From Triops longicaudatus (taxonomy: Eukaryota > Arthropoda > Branchiopoda > Notostraca > Triopsidae), in the NCBI GenBank assembly GCA_022885665.1, contig JAGQDJ010000024.1, positions 806,001 to 870,000 of the forward strand: DNA of 64,000 bases. The letters run 5' to 3'. Shown here piece by piece: positions 12,601 to 24,300 of the stretch; position 1 is the stretch's first letter, and each line of letters starts with the position of its first letter. The notes beneath the pieces were generated by a model, which saw nothing but the letters and a program-made list of their open reading frames with translations, made no database searches and was not told where the DNA came from. Made by a program: the position numbers and the translations under genes.

Positions 12601-14423
12601 TGAAGAACTCGAAGAAGACGAAGTAAAACAGAATGAAATTTATTCACGGAAGTCTTAGCATTTTTGAAAAATAGGATTTATGAGAAAAAGCATTTTGTAA
12701 AGAGTATATGTTAAATATAGTATATAAAGGATAAAGAGTATATCTGGAAGTAGAAATATGAAAAGACGTTGAACTGATTTGCTGGTAAAGTTATAGGAAA
12801 CTGGATGTTCGAAGCTGTTATGTTATATTTAGATGTAATTTTTTAGCGTAATTGTTTAACCACGGAATTGCTATTTCTCCCAAGGCGTTTTTGTTATTTA
12901 TTTATTTTTTATTTTTTCTGCACGGTCAAGTTGCTCGGGGATTCTAAAGGTGATCGGTCAGCGTTAGAAACGAAGAAATCTGATGCTACGGCCAAATTGG
13001 GTACTAGTCTGGTGCAAGCTACCAAAGGCGACAATAGCCTGACAAATGGAGAAGTGGGCGGGTCTACTCCAGGATCGGGGGGCTTTACTGTCAACTCGGC
13101 TGATAATAGTAAGTAGAATTCATTTTATTTCCCGAATTCTTTTGTCACTTAATTTTATTTTTCTTAATGCCGTTTGTTTGTGTGTTCGTGATTTATTCTT
13201 TTTGATAGCGTTAAAATATTTCTTTACACAATTTAGAGCGCCAAAATTCCCAAAAAGCCAACAAGTTTTCCCGAACAAGCACCGAAGAGAGTGGTGCACC
13301 TTCAGCGAACCCAAGGCTGGAAGGATTTGACATAGTCCTCGTGGCCGAAACTTTGGAGCAGTTGTTGGAGCACAAAACAATCAAAGACAAAAAGGAGGAG
13401 TTAGCAAAACGCCTAGAAAAGCTTCGGAAATCTTTTGAGAAGGTAAAATCCATTCAAATTGCTCTTTAAAAATTGATTATGTTTATCCTGTCTTTTAGGA
13501 ACGTGATAAGGTTGAAGAGCAAGTAAAGCAAGGGAAATTGGCCCAGGAGCAAGGCAAAGTGAAAAGCAAGAAAAGTCGTTTTATTAGACGGTCTTCGAGC
13601 AAGAAAGTGTGGGTGAACGTTTTTAAACAGCGCTCTTTTGATTTTTGCCCCAAAAGAAAGTCAAAACTTTTTCTTCTCTTTAGGGAGGTGCCAGCTGGCA
13701 GGTTGGGATCAGAAAGTACTCCTTCGTTCAGTACCTCAACGGATCTTGAGGTGGAATCTAAATTAGCCGAGTTGAACCGATCTCATTCCGAGCGGCTGCT
13801 TTCCTTAGTACAAGATCAAAGCGATAAGGAACGCGAATTGAAAGGAAAATACCACGAACTGGTAACCGGTGTTACTTTATATCTTGTAAGAAGGGTTATT
13901 GCAAACTTTTTCTTTTTCCGTGTCTACAGATCTTTGCAGCGGTGGAAAAGATCATGCGGACATCACAAGACAAGCAATTGAAACAGCTCACAGAGGCTTT
14001 TGAAGCCGAAGTAGCCAATGCAATGAAAACCATCAAAACGCAAACCAGCCGAGAATTCAAAGAGCTCAGTAAAGTTCACCGCGATAAGGCCGAGCTCACG
14101 CGCATGAAGCGTGAAGTCAGTCAAACTATTATTGAAAATGGTGTTGCAGAACGGGAAAAGCTCCAGAAAGCATTCAAGGAGAAAAGGCTCGAATTAGAGA
14201 AACAGTACGAAGAAGTGTGGACCACATTTAGAGAAGAAAAAGCCAAAGTAAGGTCCTCTTAATATTCCGAAGAATTCGTTTATCGGGTTTTGCACTTTCA
14301 CGTTACCTATATTCGTAAATTCTGATAATTTCCTTGCACTAGGCATATAAGAAAATCACAGAAGAATACGAGCGGTCTTCGTATCGGGCGGCAGACGAAG
14401 TTTTTGAAAGTTCTCGAGATTGA
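641..14423 (+). CDS. PLCB: Phospholipase C-beta (PLCB1/2/3, Plc21C / egl-8 class), 5' end outside window
   Basis: Gq-activated enzyme cleaving PIP2 into IP3 and diacylglycerol at the plasma membrane. Exons read: 641-718, 5295-5363, 7138-7275, 8490-8623, 8685-8769, 8835-8935, 9043-9508, 9612-9776, 9870-10110, 10357-10560, 11568-11777, 11868-12022, 12087-12251, 12317-12622, 12931-13108, 13237-13442, 13499-13608, 13684-13861, 13930-14247, 14343-14423. All phases join, giving about 1195 residues; only some 30 N-terminal residues are missing. Order: PH (RVDPCGYFLHW, RDTRTGRYAKVPK), EF hands, X box with catalytic FINSSHNTYLTG (His ~301) and YHGYT (His ~346), acidic X-Y linker, Y box (MSSFVET, RVYPRGSRIDSSNYMPQ), C2 (ISGQFLSDKRVGTYVEVDMYG), and a charged coiled-coil C-terminal domain. 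The RDTRTG motif and linker favour the PLCB1-3 class over NorpA/PLCB4. Least certain junctions: acceptor before 9043, donors after 12622 and 13608. Confidence 0.95.
719..5294 (+). other. PLC-beta intron (4.6 kb)
   Basis: Bounded by donor GTAATT at 719 and acceptor CTAG ending at 5294, both phase 0. AT-rich, with homopolymer T runs and a short CA repeat near 978-990. Open frames here are short, lack family motifs and are treated as chance. Confidence 0.7.
5364..7137 (+). other. PLC-beta intron (1.8 kb)
   Basis: Donor GTAAGT at 5364 and acceptor CAACAG ending at 7137, phase 0. Nothing else recognised; the overlapping frames at 6174-6697 show no known motif. Confidence 0.75.
7276..8489 (+). other. 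PLC-beta intron (1.2 kb)
   Basis: Donor GTAAGT at 7276 and acceptor GGTAG ending at 8489; splicing joins residues ...KETAK to LWTDELLKM..., matching the PLC-beta PH-to-EF-hand region. No other feature seen. Confidence 0.75.
10235..10249 (+). other. Candidate 15-nt PLC-beta microexon
   Basis: A strong polypyrimidine tract and TAG precede 15 bases (GAGACAACGAAGAAG), followed by a weak donor GTTTGC. Inserted between exons ending at 10110 (phase 1) and starting at 10357, it keeps the frame and adds five mostly acidic residues (GDNEE) to the X-Y linker, where length is variable. It could be a skipped or alternative cassette, or a chance match. Confidence 0.4.
10561..11567 (+). other. PLC-beta intron in the X-Y linker/Y-box junction (1.0 kb)
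   Basis: Donor GTAAAT at 10561 and acceptor GCTAG ending at 11567 split an Arg codon (C|GT) and join ...DHAAR to RNRSYEMSSFVET. No other feature seen in it. Confidence 0.75.
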
Positions 14424-15228
14424 GTACTTAAAAAAATGGAACAGAGAGCACAAATCGAGTTTTATTATCTGTATTTGTGTACCTTTTATTGGTGGTCACA
14501 ATTCAGACGGTGTCCAGTAGGGCAGGTAGGCAATCTTTGGTGTGGCCTGTCCGTTTCGACCCCTTCAAGCCGTTTCTCCAGCGCCACAAGAGTTAGTTAG
14601 CAAGAAGATATACTACATAATTTATAACCCTCCCCCTCTCATCACCATAAGCGAGATTTTGCTCCCTTGTTGTATACACTTGTTTGTTAACGAGCACTTG
14701 TTGGTTTAAAAGAAAAAGCTACCCATTCCCTAATGTCATTAGCTCATGACAGAAATCAAATGGTGCAATCTTAAGGTTGTTAACGTTTTGAAAATTAAAA
14801 AAGTATTGTAAGGATTTTACTGGGTGGGGAGAAAGGAGCCCAAGGGCTCGGGCCAGCCTCCCCCGCAAAACGTGGATCGTATTGTAAATGGCTTGTGCTC
14901 CTACTAGCAACTTAGTTTCCAGGTATTCGTCGTACGTTGTTCATTGTCAATTTCTCCCCGCTATATGACGTTTCTGATTGGTTCAGAATGCATAGAAACC
15001 TTGTTGTGTTCAGCCAGAACTGAGCGACATCTAAAAAAGCCCTCGTGTCATTTTCTGTGTCATGTGATAACTCTGATGCAAATTGGGAAAAACGGAACAT
15101 ACATCATCTCCAAACAAAGAAAGATCGGAGTCATTTTAAAATATTCTATATTTGCACTGTTGTGGCCCGTTACGCCATAAGGCAAACATTGGCAGTTGTA
15201 GAGGTAAAAAGTTATTAGCAGCACGCGA
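14424..15228. other. Intergenic, convergent 3' ends of PLC-beta and EndoG copy A
   Basis: AT-rich stretch between two gene ends. An ATTAAA at 14794-14799 could serve as the PLC-beta poly(A) signal. TTTATT at 14461-14466 (AATAAA on the minus strand) is a distant option for EndoG copy A. No coding content recognised. Confidence 0.5.
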
Positions 15229-16447
15229 TTATAACCATATTTGTTTCTTGCCATTGATGTGAGCTAGTTTGTCGCGAGAAATTTTGTCAAAAAACAGAAG
15301 TCCAGCTGCTCGTTCGACAGTGTCAGGTGAAACCTATATGGGCAGTTATTAATTTCTCTAGTTTTAATTAACAGCAAGATCATACTTGGAAAGATGTTAA
15401 TGGGACCTTGTCGTCAATAGGTTGATTTGGCATTACGTATGACTCCATATCTAACGATCTTCCATCTTCTGACTCCATAACCACGATTTTGAAGAAATGA
15501 GTTGGCACGGCGACATGATTAGCACCGATGACTTGATACCTGACGTAGAGTTTGCCATCACCTTCTTTTCTAAAAAATAATAATAATAAATATGTCTAAT
15601 AAATTCAGATCTAGGATTGAATAATTTTTCAACAAATTCGGCAAATTTGGCACACATACTTGGGGAGATAAAGAGGACCAGTGCAAACATACACATTTTT
15701 GTACTGCTTGGTGAGATTGCGCACATGTTTCTCTAAACGGTTCCAGGAATCTCGATTAAAACCCTTGCCGACTTGCGGAGACATGTTAGAGAGTACAAAA
15801 GTCTGTTGGCAGTGTAACTGGTCCTTTTTATGATTGCCGGCTGCCGCTAAATGGCCACGATCAAAGCCGCTTCCTTTGTAGTCGCTATTCTGGGCGCTGT
15901 ACGAGAAAATCGGAATTGAAATTACGCTCCATCCAAACAAGACTTGCATACCGGAAAAAGGGATGGACAGAAGGATCCTCGTGAAAATCGCACTTGCTCC
16001 TATCGACGTTCTCATTATAAGCAACTCGTTCTTTGGTCAAATGTTCGAAAACCCAGTGAGCCGTGCGATTTCGGCGATCGTAAGACAGAATAAAATCGTC
16101 GAAGGATCTTATGTTATCCAGACCAGGGAACCCGAAACGCATGATCTATGCTAATACATATTAAAGATACTATTTTCCATTTTTTAAAATAATACTTGAG
16201 AAACTCGGGGTGCATTGTCCGCAAGTTGTGGTGGAATTATTTGATTCTGGGATACCGGAACAATGGCGGTGGCGGCAGAAACGGTACCGAATACTGGAAG
16301 CCCTGGCTTAGAAGTCAAAGGAGGAAGGCTTGGACTAGAATTTTGCGAGGAAGAAGCATTTTTCTCCTTCCATATCTTCTCGACACCGTTACCCAGAAGG
16401 TACCCACCAAGACCAATAGTTGAAACACGTGCAATTCTTTGAAACAT
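15229..16447 (-). CDS. EndoG: Endonuclease G, copy A
   Basis: Mitochondrial DNA/RNA non-specific nuclease (beta-beta-alpha-metal family) involved in mtDNA turnover and apoptotic DNA degradation. Exons in transcript order: 16447-16196, 16145-15952, 15896-15660, 15569-15386, 15333-15229; total 972 nt, 323 residues, close to the family length of about 300. The N-terminus (MFQRIARVSTIGLGGYLLG) is basic/hydrophobic, fitting a mitochondrial presequence or membrane segment. Next come IMRFGFPGLDNIRS, HWVFEHLT, the catalytic DRGHLAAAGNH motif (His general base), the metal-binding Asn in GFNRDSWNRLE, NVYVCTGPLYLP, VIGANHVAVPTHF, and ERAAGLLFFDKISR near the C-terminus. DRGH rather than SRGH places it with EndoG, not EXOG. 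All introns are short (about 50-90 bp) with GT-AG ends. No disabling change is visible, so it should be active. Confidence 0.95.
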
Positions 16448-17289
16448 GATTATGCTGCACTTGGATACTTGTACTATTTGAGTTTAAATTGTTAAAAATT
16501 ATTGTACAATATACCCTGAGACTTTAAAAGACTATTTTCACTGTAACTCAAAAATATGTTTTCAGCATCCGTGCTTTGTTTTGCTTCGTGGAGTGCCGTT
16601 AGCCTGGTGGACACTGGCGCCACCTTTGCAGTAATAACTCCTTCGTCAATGCGATTCGATGCGTTCTGAAATTTCAAAAATGGACTAAAAACGTTCCTTT
16701 TAAGCCACTTTCGAAGAGATAGCCAAGAGCTCGAGTAAAGCGTTTCGATGACTCTCCGAAATGCAAAATTTGTTAGTTTCCGATACGTTAAAATTTGCGC
16801 GTGTGCTAATTTGGCTACTTTTATCGCAAAAACTTTGTAGTCGTAAGGTGTACTAATTTAATTTATTACTCTTATCGTGAGGTATTAGGCGGATGACGCA
16901 GTCATCGTTAGAACAGAAAATGAATAAAGCAAACGGTGTTTTCTTAAACACACGCCACTAGAAAGTAAAGAAAAATATAGTTCCGGAAGTATTTTAGTCT
17001 ACTAAGGTTAGGGAATGTTCGCGAGAAGAGAGCCCTGGAAAATCACTAACGCAAATACCGTAAACCAAAGGTTGTTTTGCGTGGGTTGTTTTATTTTACC
17101 AAGTACTGGACGTTTATTGCAAAGATTAAGATTAAGCATAAATTTTATGCTTCCGGTACTTGAACAGTTGCAGTATAGTGACACTTGATATTGGTTTCAA
17201 ATTCACGCATCCTCGATCAAATCTTGTAAGCATTTGGGAAAGTAATAAATTCGGCAAGCGATAGGAGTAAACATTTCCTCCGTCAGGTA
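16448..17289. other. Spacer between the two EndoG copies
   Basis: 843 bp separating the start of copy A from the stop of copy B; it should contain the copy A promoter and the copy B 3' UTR. TTTATT at 17113-17118 is AATAAA on the minus strand, 172 bp past the copy B stop, a good poly(A) signal candidate. No coding content recognised. Confidence 0.5.
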
Positions 17290-18496
17290 TTAAACCCAAA
17301 CCGGTTGTTTTCCGTTAATACGAGTCAACTTATCCCGGGATATTCTGTCAAAGAACAGTAATCCAGCAGCGCGCTCAACCGCGTCCGGAGCGACCTACGT
17401 TGAGAAAGCCAAACAGTAGTTTATGAGCATTTATCTTCCCGTTTTAAGATTACTATTACATAGAAGGATGTTAGTGGAGTGTCATCGTCAATGGGTTCGT
17501 TTGGCATGACGTAGGATTCCATGTCAAAATTTTTTCCGTCGTCTGATTCCATTACAACGATTTTAAAGAAATGGGTCGGCACTGCAACATTATTGGCACC
17601 GATGACTTGGTATTTGACGTACAACTTTCCGTCTTCGTCTTCACTATGTTAAGATGTGAATGGCTATTTGTATTGGATCGGCAAGATAATCAGAGTAATG
17701 AGTTTATAGGTTGACCTACGTAGGGAGATATAGGGGTCCGGTGCAAACGTACACGTTTTTGTATTCCTTGGTTAGGTTGCGAACGTGTTTTTCTAACTGA
17801 TTCCACGAATTTCTGTTGAAACCCTTACCTACTTGCGGAGCCATGTTTGAAAGTAGAAATGTCTGTCGGTACTTTTCTTTATCTCCTTTATGGTTACCGG
17901 CCGGCGCCAAATGACCGCGATCGAATCCGCTTCCTTTATAATCGCTATTCTGCGATCTAATAAAAAGATGAATCTTAAAGGACTAAATTGTTTCAGGATT
18001 TTGAATACCTGAAAAACGGATGAATAGAAGTGTCTTCATGAAACTCGAATTTACTGCGATCAAGATTTTGGCCTTTAGCGAGTTGTTCCTTTGTTAGGTG
18101 CTCAAACACCCAGTGTGGAGTGCGATTGCGACGATCGTACGACAAAACGAAATCGTCAAGGGATCTTACGTTATCTAAGCTAGGGTGGCCGAAGCGCATG
18201 ATCTGTACATATGTCTTTAATATGTTGTATATACATTAATTGCTTTATACTTGGGCAGCACGAGAAGCTTTTTCAGACGGTTCAGGTGGAATCAGATCAC
18301 CGTAATTTCTTTCCCCAGGTGCGATGGCAGTTGCCGCTGAAACGGTTCCAAATACTGGAAGGCCTGGCTTGGGAACCAGTGCACGGTATGTTTCCGTAGT
18401 GGAAGGGTACTTTTCATTCCATAGTTTTTCAATGCCACTGCCCAAGAAATATCCTCCCGCACTTATGCTAGTAAGATGGAATACTCTCCGAAACAT
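17290..18496 (-). CDS. EndoG: Endonuclease G, copy B (tandem paralogue)
   Basis: Same nuclease family as the copy downstream of it on the minus strand. Exons: 18496-18251, 18202-18009, 17956-17720, 17643-17460, 17394-17290; 966 nt, 321 residues. Exons 2-5 have exactly the same lengths (194, 237, 184, 105 nt) and phases as copy A, so the pair arose by tandem duplication of an intron-containing gene. The presequence-like start (MFRRVFHLTSISAGGYFLG) is diverged. The catalytic block reads DRGHLAPAGNH, the metal site GFNRNSWNQLE, and the end is ERAAGLLFFDRISR. By eye, exon 3 of the two copies differs at roughly 14 of 78 positions, so the duplication is not recent. No disabling change is visible. 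The start lies 953 bp from the divergent sororin-like gene. Confidence 0.95.
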
Positions 18497-19449
18497 GACT
18501 AAGTAAAATTTGGGGCAGTTTTATTCACTCAATGTACTCAGTGTACGTTTTATTCATTCACATATGCACTTATACGAAGGCCAGATAGTTATGAATCATT
18601 CTTTCCCCCATCGGAGAGATTTGTTCAGCAATCGCTTAAGGATTTCTCGATTCCGGTTGGGTAATTACGCACCGGATGTAGCGCGGTTTTTCGCCGCAAG
18701 AACGCACGATAAGGTTTCGGTAGTGCACATATATCCATTTTGAAAAATAATTTTCGTTCGAATGTATGTAAATTGATTACTTTATTTTCGTGATTTTCAA
18801 TGTAACAAAATATGATGTAGGGAAAATATTCGGTTTATAGTTACTTCGGCATTATCGGCGATATGCGAAAAAGTGGTCTTTAACTATTTACCGAGGATGG
18901 CAAGCACCTGGAAGTGTCTAAAACAATTTCCTCTTAACAATAAGAAAAATGATACAGAATCAATACTCGTAAACAATTTATTGTATTTATCTATATCGCA
19001 TAAACTCAAGTGATTTTTTCTCATTGAATATATGGAATTTTTTACCCATCGTCGATCAATGGATAATATGAATTCATAAAATACATTTTACATCCAGATA
19101 AACTTTAAATATTTATAAACTAATCTTCCATTACGAATTCTCAGAAAATTATAGTCTCAAGATAGTTTTTAAATCAAGTATGAGCATTGTCTTACAACGG
19201 ACTTGTCTTTTATTGAAAATATTCCTTATGCTTTTCGCGCCATTTCTTGTATTCCCTAGCGGGGATAGTTCCAACTACTTCCTGGGGCTACGTCAGTTTC
19301 ACCGCCATTTGCGTCCATTTTGAGACAAGAGCATTTATTATCCTTTCTATTTATGTGATAAGCTTGCACTGTCTTTAAGTAAATAAGCAATTTATTGTCG
19401 TGTATAATATTTAGGTGTACAGGCACCTTTGCATGGGACAATTGTCAAG
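18497..19449. promoter_or_regulatory. Head-to-head intergenic region, EndoG copy B / sororin-like
   Basis: The two genes point away from each other from this 953-bp AT-rich region, so both promoters should be in it. A non-coding 5' exon of the sororin-like gene may end near 19414 or later; no coding exon was recognised. I cannot point to a core promoter element with confidence. Confidence 0.4.
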
Positions 19450-21341
19450 ATGAGGACACGCTCAACGGGCAAAGCTCTTAGTGAAAAGAGCACAACACGT
19501 CTTCGGCAAGCTTCTAAACCAAGTGCAGTTACCAACAAAGGACCAGCCAAGAAAACACCCCCTAAAAAGGAACTCAACAAGACTAAAGGCGAAAAGGACG
19601 TCAATGGTACAAGCTACCAGCTGAGGAAGCGCAATTCTGATGTATCTTCCAATGCTAGTGTTGGACAATCTCCTCCCAAACTTACAAAGACCCACAACGA
19701 CATTAAGTCATCACCGGACTCGAAATCTAGCCCCAAACAGAGCAAGATTCCTGATCTGTTTGCTAAACAGAGGAGCTCCAGAGTTCTACGCGAAAGAACC
19801 AACGAACCTAATGTTAAAAATGCCAAAGTTTCCTTCACAGCCCTAAAACCAAACCAGCCGAGTGACGAAAATGAGAAACCCGTAACCAAGAAACTTCCTC
19901 CTTGGAAATGTCTGCCCCAAGAAGAAAACCAGCCAGCGCGTTTAGAAGGTATATATGACTTTATACCCGATGCAAACGAACCCAAAGTGGTAAAAAAAAA
20001 GCGCAAGTATGTTCGCAAGAAAGTCACCAGCAAGGCCCATCACAAGCAAGACGAACTGTACAAAACTTCCGCGGCAGTAGGTGAGCCCTCGGACCGTGCC
20101 ACTAGAAACAATTTAAAAATGCCTGTTCTCAACTTTGGGGAGGAAGAAATTGTGGAAGAAGAGCCTAGAGCCACCGTACCAGGAAGAGCCGACAATATAG
20201 GTACATCGACACCACAACAGGATGTGATCCTCTCAGGATCTTTCCTCCAGAAGTCTTTGCGCGTAAACTTAGAGCGCCTGAACTTGAACGACGCTCGAGA
20301 AACTTCACGACTGGAGAAATCTTTCTTGAACTTACCCCAGGACGAAGGATTACGCTTATCGGTCGAAAAGTGTCGCCTGTCAGCGTCACTCTCCGTACGG
20401 GAGCAAACCTACAGCGAACTTCTCGACTTTGAACTGTCCATGTCCCCGGTTCCTTTAGACCCCGCTCAGGACGCTAACACTTCGTCTGAGGCTGATCGAA
20501 GTACATCCACACCTCGGTCACGAAAAACCCCGCCCATTTCGCTACATTTACCCGCATCACCCATCGCTTTTTCTGATGCCGGAAGCGTGGAAAAGTCACG
20601 GGATATGGAGATGCACGATGAATCGGAAGAGAATCAGTCGTTGGAGTTAAGCGAGAAAGACCTTTTGGAAAATTGTTTTGGATTCGGTTCCTCATCTCCG
20701 GATGAGAATGCGCCACTTAAGAACATTCAGACGAAAAAGAGTGTTGCGGCTTTGGCTAAATCTGAGCAGCCGAGACCGTTTCGCTTGCCTTTGCAGCCAG
20801 TGCTGGAAACCTTGAGGGCAAACATGGCTAAACCCCAGTATTTGGGGCCCAACAAAAATCTTTCTAAAGAGAATGTGCAACACGACCAAAGTGGGAACGA
20901 CAAGATCCCGGATTTTAAAGATAATCGTGTTGGTAATGCTTCTCCTGAACCCTCGTTTGCACAGGTAATTTAATGTAACACTCGGTTAAGGATCGATTCT
21001 CATCCTGCTTTTTTTTTTTTTTTTTTTTTTGCATTCTTACAGCCACCAAGGCGTTCGTACGAAGGGCGGTTTTGCAGGAGGCAATTGTTGCGTTTCAGCG
21101 ATACGGAAAGTGAAAGCGAAGACGAAGAAGCCCAAGCCAAGAAAAAAGCTGCAGCTAAGAGAAGGACGAAACAGTCAAACAAAACGAAGGGAAAGAAGTC
21201 CAAAGTAAGATCGAACAAAAGGCATCCCTTCCATTACTGGGATACTAATATATTGTTTCGTCGCAGTATGATAAGGAACTGGAGGAGTGGGCGTCTCGGA
21301 TGAATTCGCATTTCAAGGAGATTGAGAACGTTCAGCTTTAA
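19450..21341 (+). CDS. Sororin / Dalmatian-like cohesion protector
   Basis: Sororin (CDCA5; Dalmatian in flies) binds Pds5 on acetylated cohesin and blocks Wapl until mitosis. Exons 19450-20964, 21043-21204, 21267-21341, all phase 0; 583 residues, against about 250 in human sororin and longer in fly Dalmatian. The start was set at 19450 (MRTRSTG, in AAGATGAGG) because upstream in-frame codons contain no ATG. Diagnostic parts: basic RTRS N-terminus; an FGF Pds5/Wapl-type motif at residues 410-412; a KEN box at 473-475 (APC/C degradation); an RRSY motif at 508-511, as in sororin; and a 24-residue C-terminal block (YDKELEEWASRMNSHF...) matching the sororin C-terminal domain. The rest is low-complexity and rich in S/T-P sites, fitting Cdk1 control. 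The order differs from human sororin (RRSY after FGF). Identification rests on motifs, not global similarity. Confidence 0.8.
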
Positions 21342-24300
21342 GTTAAAACTTTCTTCTTTCCGCCGTTCTTTTATATTCCTCTTCCAGTTGCCGTCATATA
21401 CTCGGATTTACGATTTTGGGGTCATGTACGAATAGAAATTTGACAAGTTATACGAAGCGCTATCTTTTTAACAATGAAACATATTTGTTGCTATGTTTTT
21501 AACTTTCACTTGTATTCAAAATATGCTATTTTAATGTACGAACAAATCCCTGACCCAAAATATACGTTTCCTTTGCATTTCTTTCGTTTTTGTGCTGACC
21601 TAATAGTACAATAGAAAATTATTGAATGACACAGTTTCCTGTAGTTGAAAGTTTCAGGGAGAAAAAAATTACAAAAATGACAGGAAAGTCGGAATATCCC
21701 GTTATATGAACAAGAACATTGAAACGTTTTGTAACATTGAAAATAATTACAGGATTTTCCGTTTCGGAAATTTTTCCTTTTGTTTTTGGCGCTGTGAAAA
21801 CAGTTGTAACCGGGCAAAACCCCATAGCGAGGCAAAGAGCGATGATAAGAAAGGAATCCTGCTATTTGACGAAGAAATAAACACGGTGAGCTGGGTGGGG
21901 GGGAGTCGAAATCCAATGTCTATTGATCAGGTCGAAATGCACCGTACTGCACGGTGCACAAAAGCAACTTTCCTAACTTAGAACATGGAAAGATTTTCCA
22001 TTGTTAGGCAGCTGCTTTCAGCGATGCATTTTAAATTTAGATGGCTTTTATCTGGAGTTGGTTGAAAATTAGCGGGCCAAAGCAGCAAAGTTACTTTTGT
22101 TTGACTGGGAATTCCCAATCTTGACTGCATTAATTCGCCAAAGCCTCTAGGATTTACCGGGCCTTAGGAATAACCCAACTCACGTTTAACTCCAGGTTTC
22201 ACTGCAGAGCAGATGGCTTCATTCCGAGCGCGGTTTAGTAACTTGGGCGTTCTATCTGCTCCCTAGTTAATCTTGCTAAGTTGCGAAAGAACTTTTCCGA
22301 TGTGTGTAACCTATGCCCTTGTATGGGTGTTATTACGTCCAATAAAGCGAAACAAGGTACGACGAAAGAAATGAAACATGGTTAGTCATTATGAAGACAC
22401 GTGGACTTAAACGTTATATGTTTCAGTTTATTAGGAGTACCCTGGGTTTCTGACCGCAGGATCGACGTAGAACCAAAAAATAGGGGATTTACGTTGGTCC
22501 CGATTATGGTGCTATTTTCTATTGTCGACTCGGAACGTTGACCGTGAAAAAACCCAACTTGACACAGGAAATTTGAGAATGTCTCCTTTGCTTTGGAGCT
22601 CTTTGGTTTGGCCAGAAAGAAAAGGCATAAGTGGCGCATTTGGTGGTTTCTTTCTCACGGCGTGGTAAACGCGGATTTCCCTCCAGAAGGAAAAAAATTG
22701 CTAAGGAAACCGAAAAAAAGGGGAATTCGTGAACTGCAATTGCAGCGGAATCAATCGTTGTTAGTAAATATTGAGAAAAATCCACACACAAAAATGAAAA
22801 AATATGTCGGTTCTATCGACAAATGCTGAAAAATGCTGAATTAAGTAAATGTTAATATTCCTTGCCTCTTATTTGTATAATCGCTTACCTTGACTATTAC
22901 ATGATGCGTGAAACTATTCACGAAATGTTCTTTATACAAAACTAGTTATGCAAACATCTAAAGGACGCTGGGATAGCAGACTTCATCTTGTTAAGGTACG
23001 AATTAAATCAACAATTTTTTTAATGGACAATTGCAACATGAAATCCGAACATGATTATACGCCGAAAGTTCGACGTCGTTCGTCTAAAATTACCACACCA
23101 AATCCAGAATATGATGCGCGCTAATAAGTATAAAAAAGAAAAATGATATAGGCACTTCTGATATTAGATATAAAAGTAGTTGCTTAAATATCCAGGAATG
23201 CAACGTGTGGAAACTGCAAATCATATTTCCGCGTACCGATAACGCAGGGGAAAAAAAAAGGAATGCGGAGATGACGGCTGGTCGAATCTTATGATTAAAA
23301 TGTGGTCTTTTCTCATGACACCGATAATTAATACAAATTACACACAAACTGTTGGAAACTTTTGGGGATTCCTGAAGAATAAGCAGACCCCTAACTTTCG
23401 CGTTTAAAAAAACAGAAGAATTCGATCCGGTCCGGTCTGCGTAAAAATTTGTTTCTGCAAGAAATCACGCAGTACACATCCATCGCCTCAACCGTAACTC
23501 CGCGGGATAGTGCGAAAATTTCCATCGTTCCACTAAAAGAATACCATATCATGATCATAGTCTTGATTGAGTGTTAACCGATTAATAGTCGAAAAGTTGT
23601 TTTATAATTCGTATTTTTTATTTCCTATTTGAGTTATTGTAACCCCTTCTGTCTTTATTATTTCGTATAATTTTACACATTTTCATTGAAACGTTTCAAC
23701 ACGAAGGGATCGTCGTAAATTACTGACTGCACGTGGTCAAATCTACACATGAAACTTATTGAAAAATTAAGGGTAAAGGCCACTTAAGGCACTATAAGGC
23801 CCCATTTCTTATCGGTGAATAATATGAGGACATTCGATTTGGGAAATACAATCCTATATCTTTGAAAACTGATACGAATCAAGTTACGCTACATTATGCG
23901 GATGATCGAGACTTTACCTAAAACATTTCTCGAGCAAAATTTGCAGTGACTCCGATTTCTTCCTGAGTTTTTGACGACACAAGAAGATTATAATCGACGC
24001 AGTAGGTCAATTCAAAATTTCAAGCTCCCATATAATGCTGCCAAAAAATCTCGCACAAAATTACCCACTTTTAAAATTACCTCAATGAAGAAAGGTAGGT
24101 ATAACAGTTAGACCTTTGCTGATGAAAATGTTTGTTAAGTATTTTAACGTTTTCACGAAACATCCTGAAACTTGTCGCATCATTTCCAAGGTTAATTCGC
24201 AAGAGGGTTGTCAAACAGTGCCAAATGGAAGATAAATTAATAAAAAAGTAACTTTGAGGGCTTGACAAGATTTGAGATATTATAACTAATACACATAGTG

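Noticed and set aside
12610..12658. Reading through the PLC-beta C2 exon to the TAG at about 12656 as a true C-terminus
   Set aside because: A donor at 12623 joins in phase to 12931 and to the long coiled-coil region, which is required in PLC-beta; read-through would lose it. A short isoform cannot be excluded without transcripts.
21506..21916. 136-codon minus-strand open frame between the sororin-like gene and cactus
   Set aside because: Cys/Phe/Tyr/Lys-rich translation typical of AT-rich non-coding DNA; no domain, no splice context and no family resemblance.
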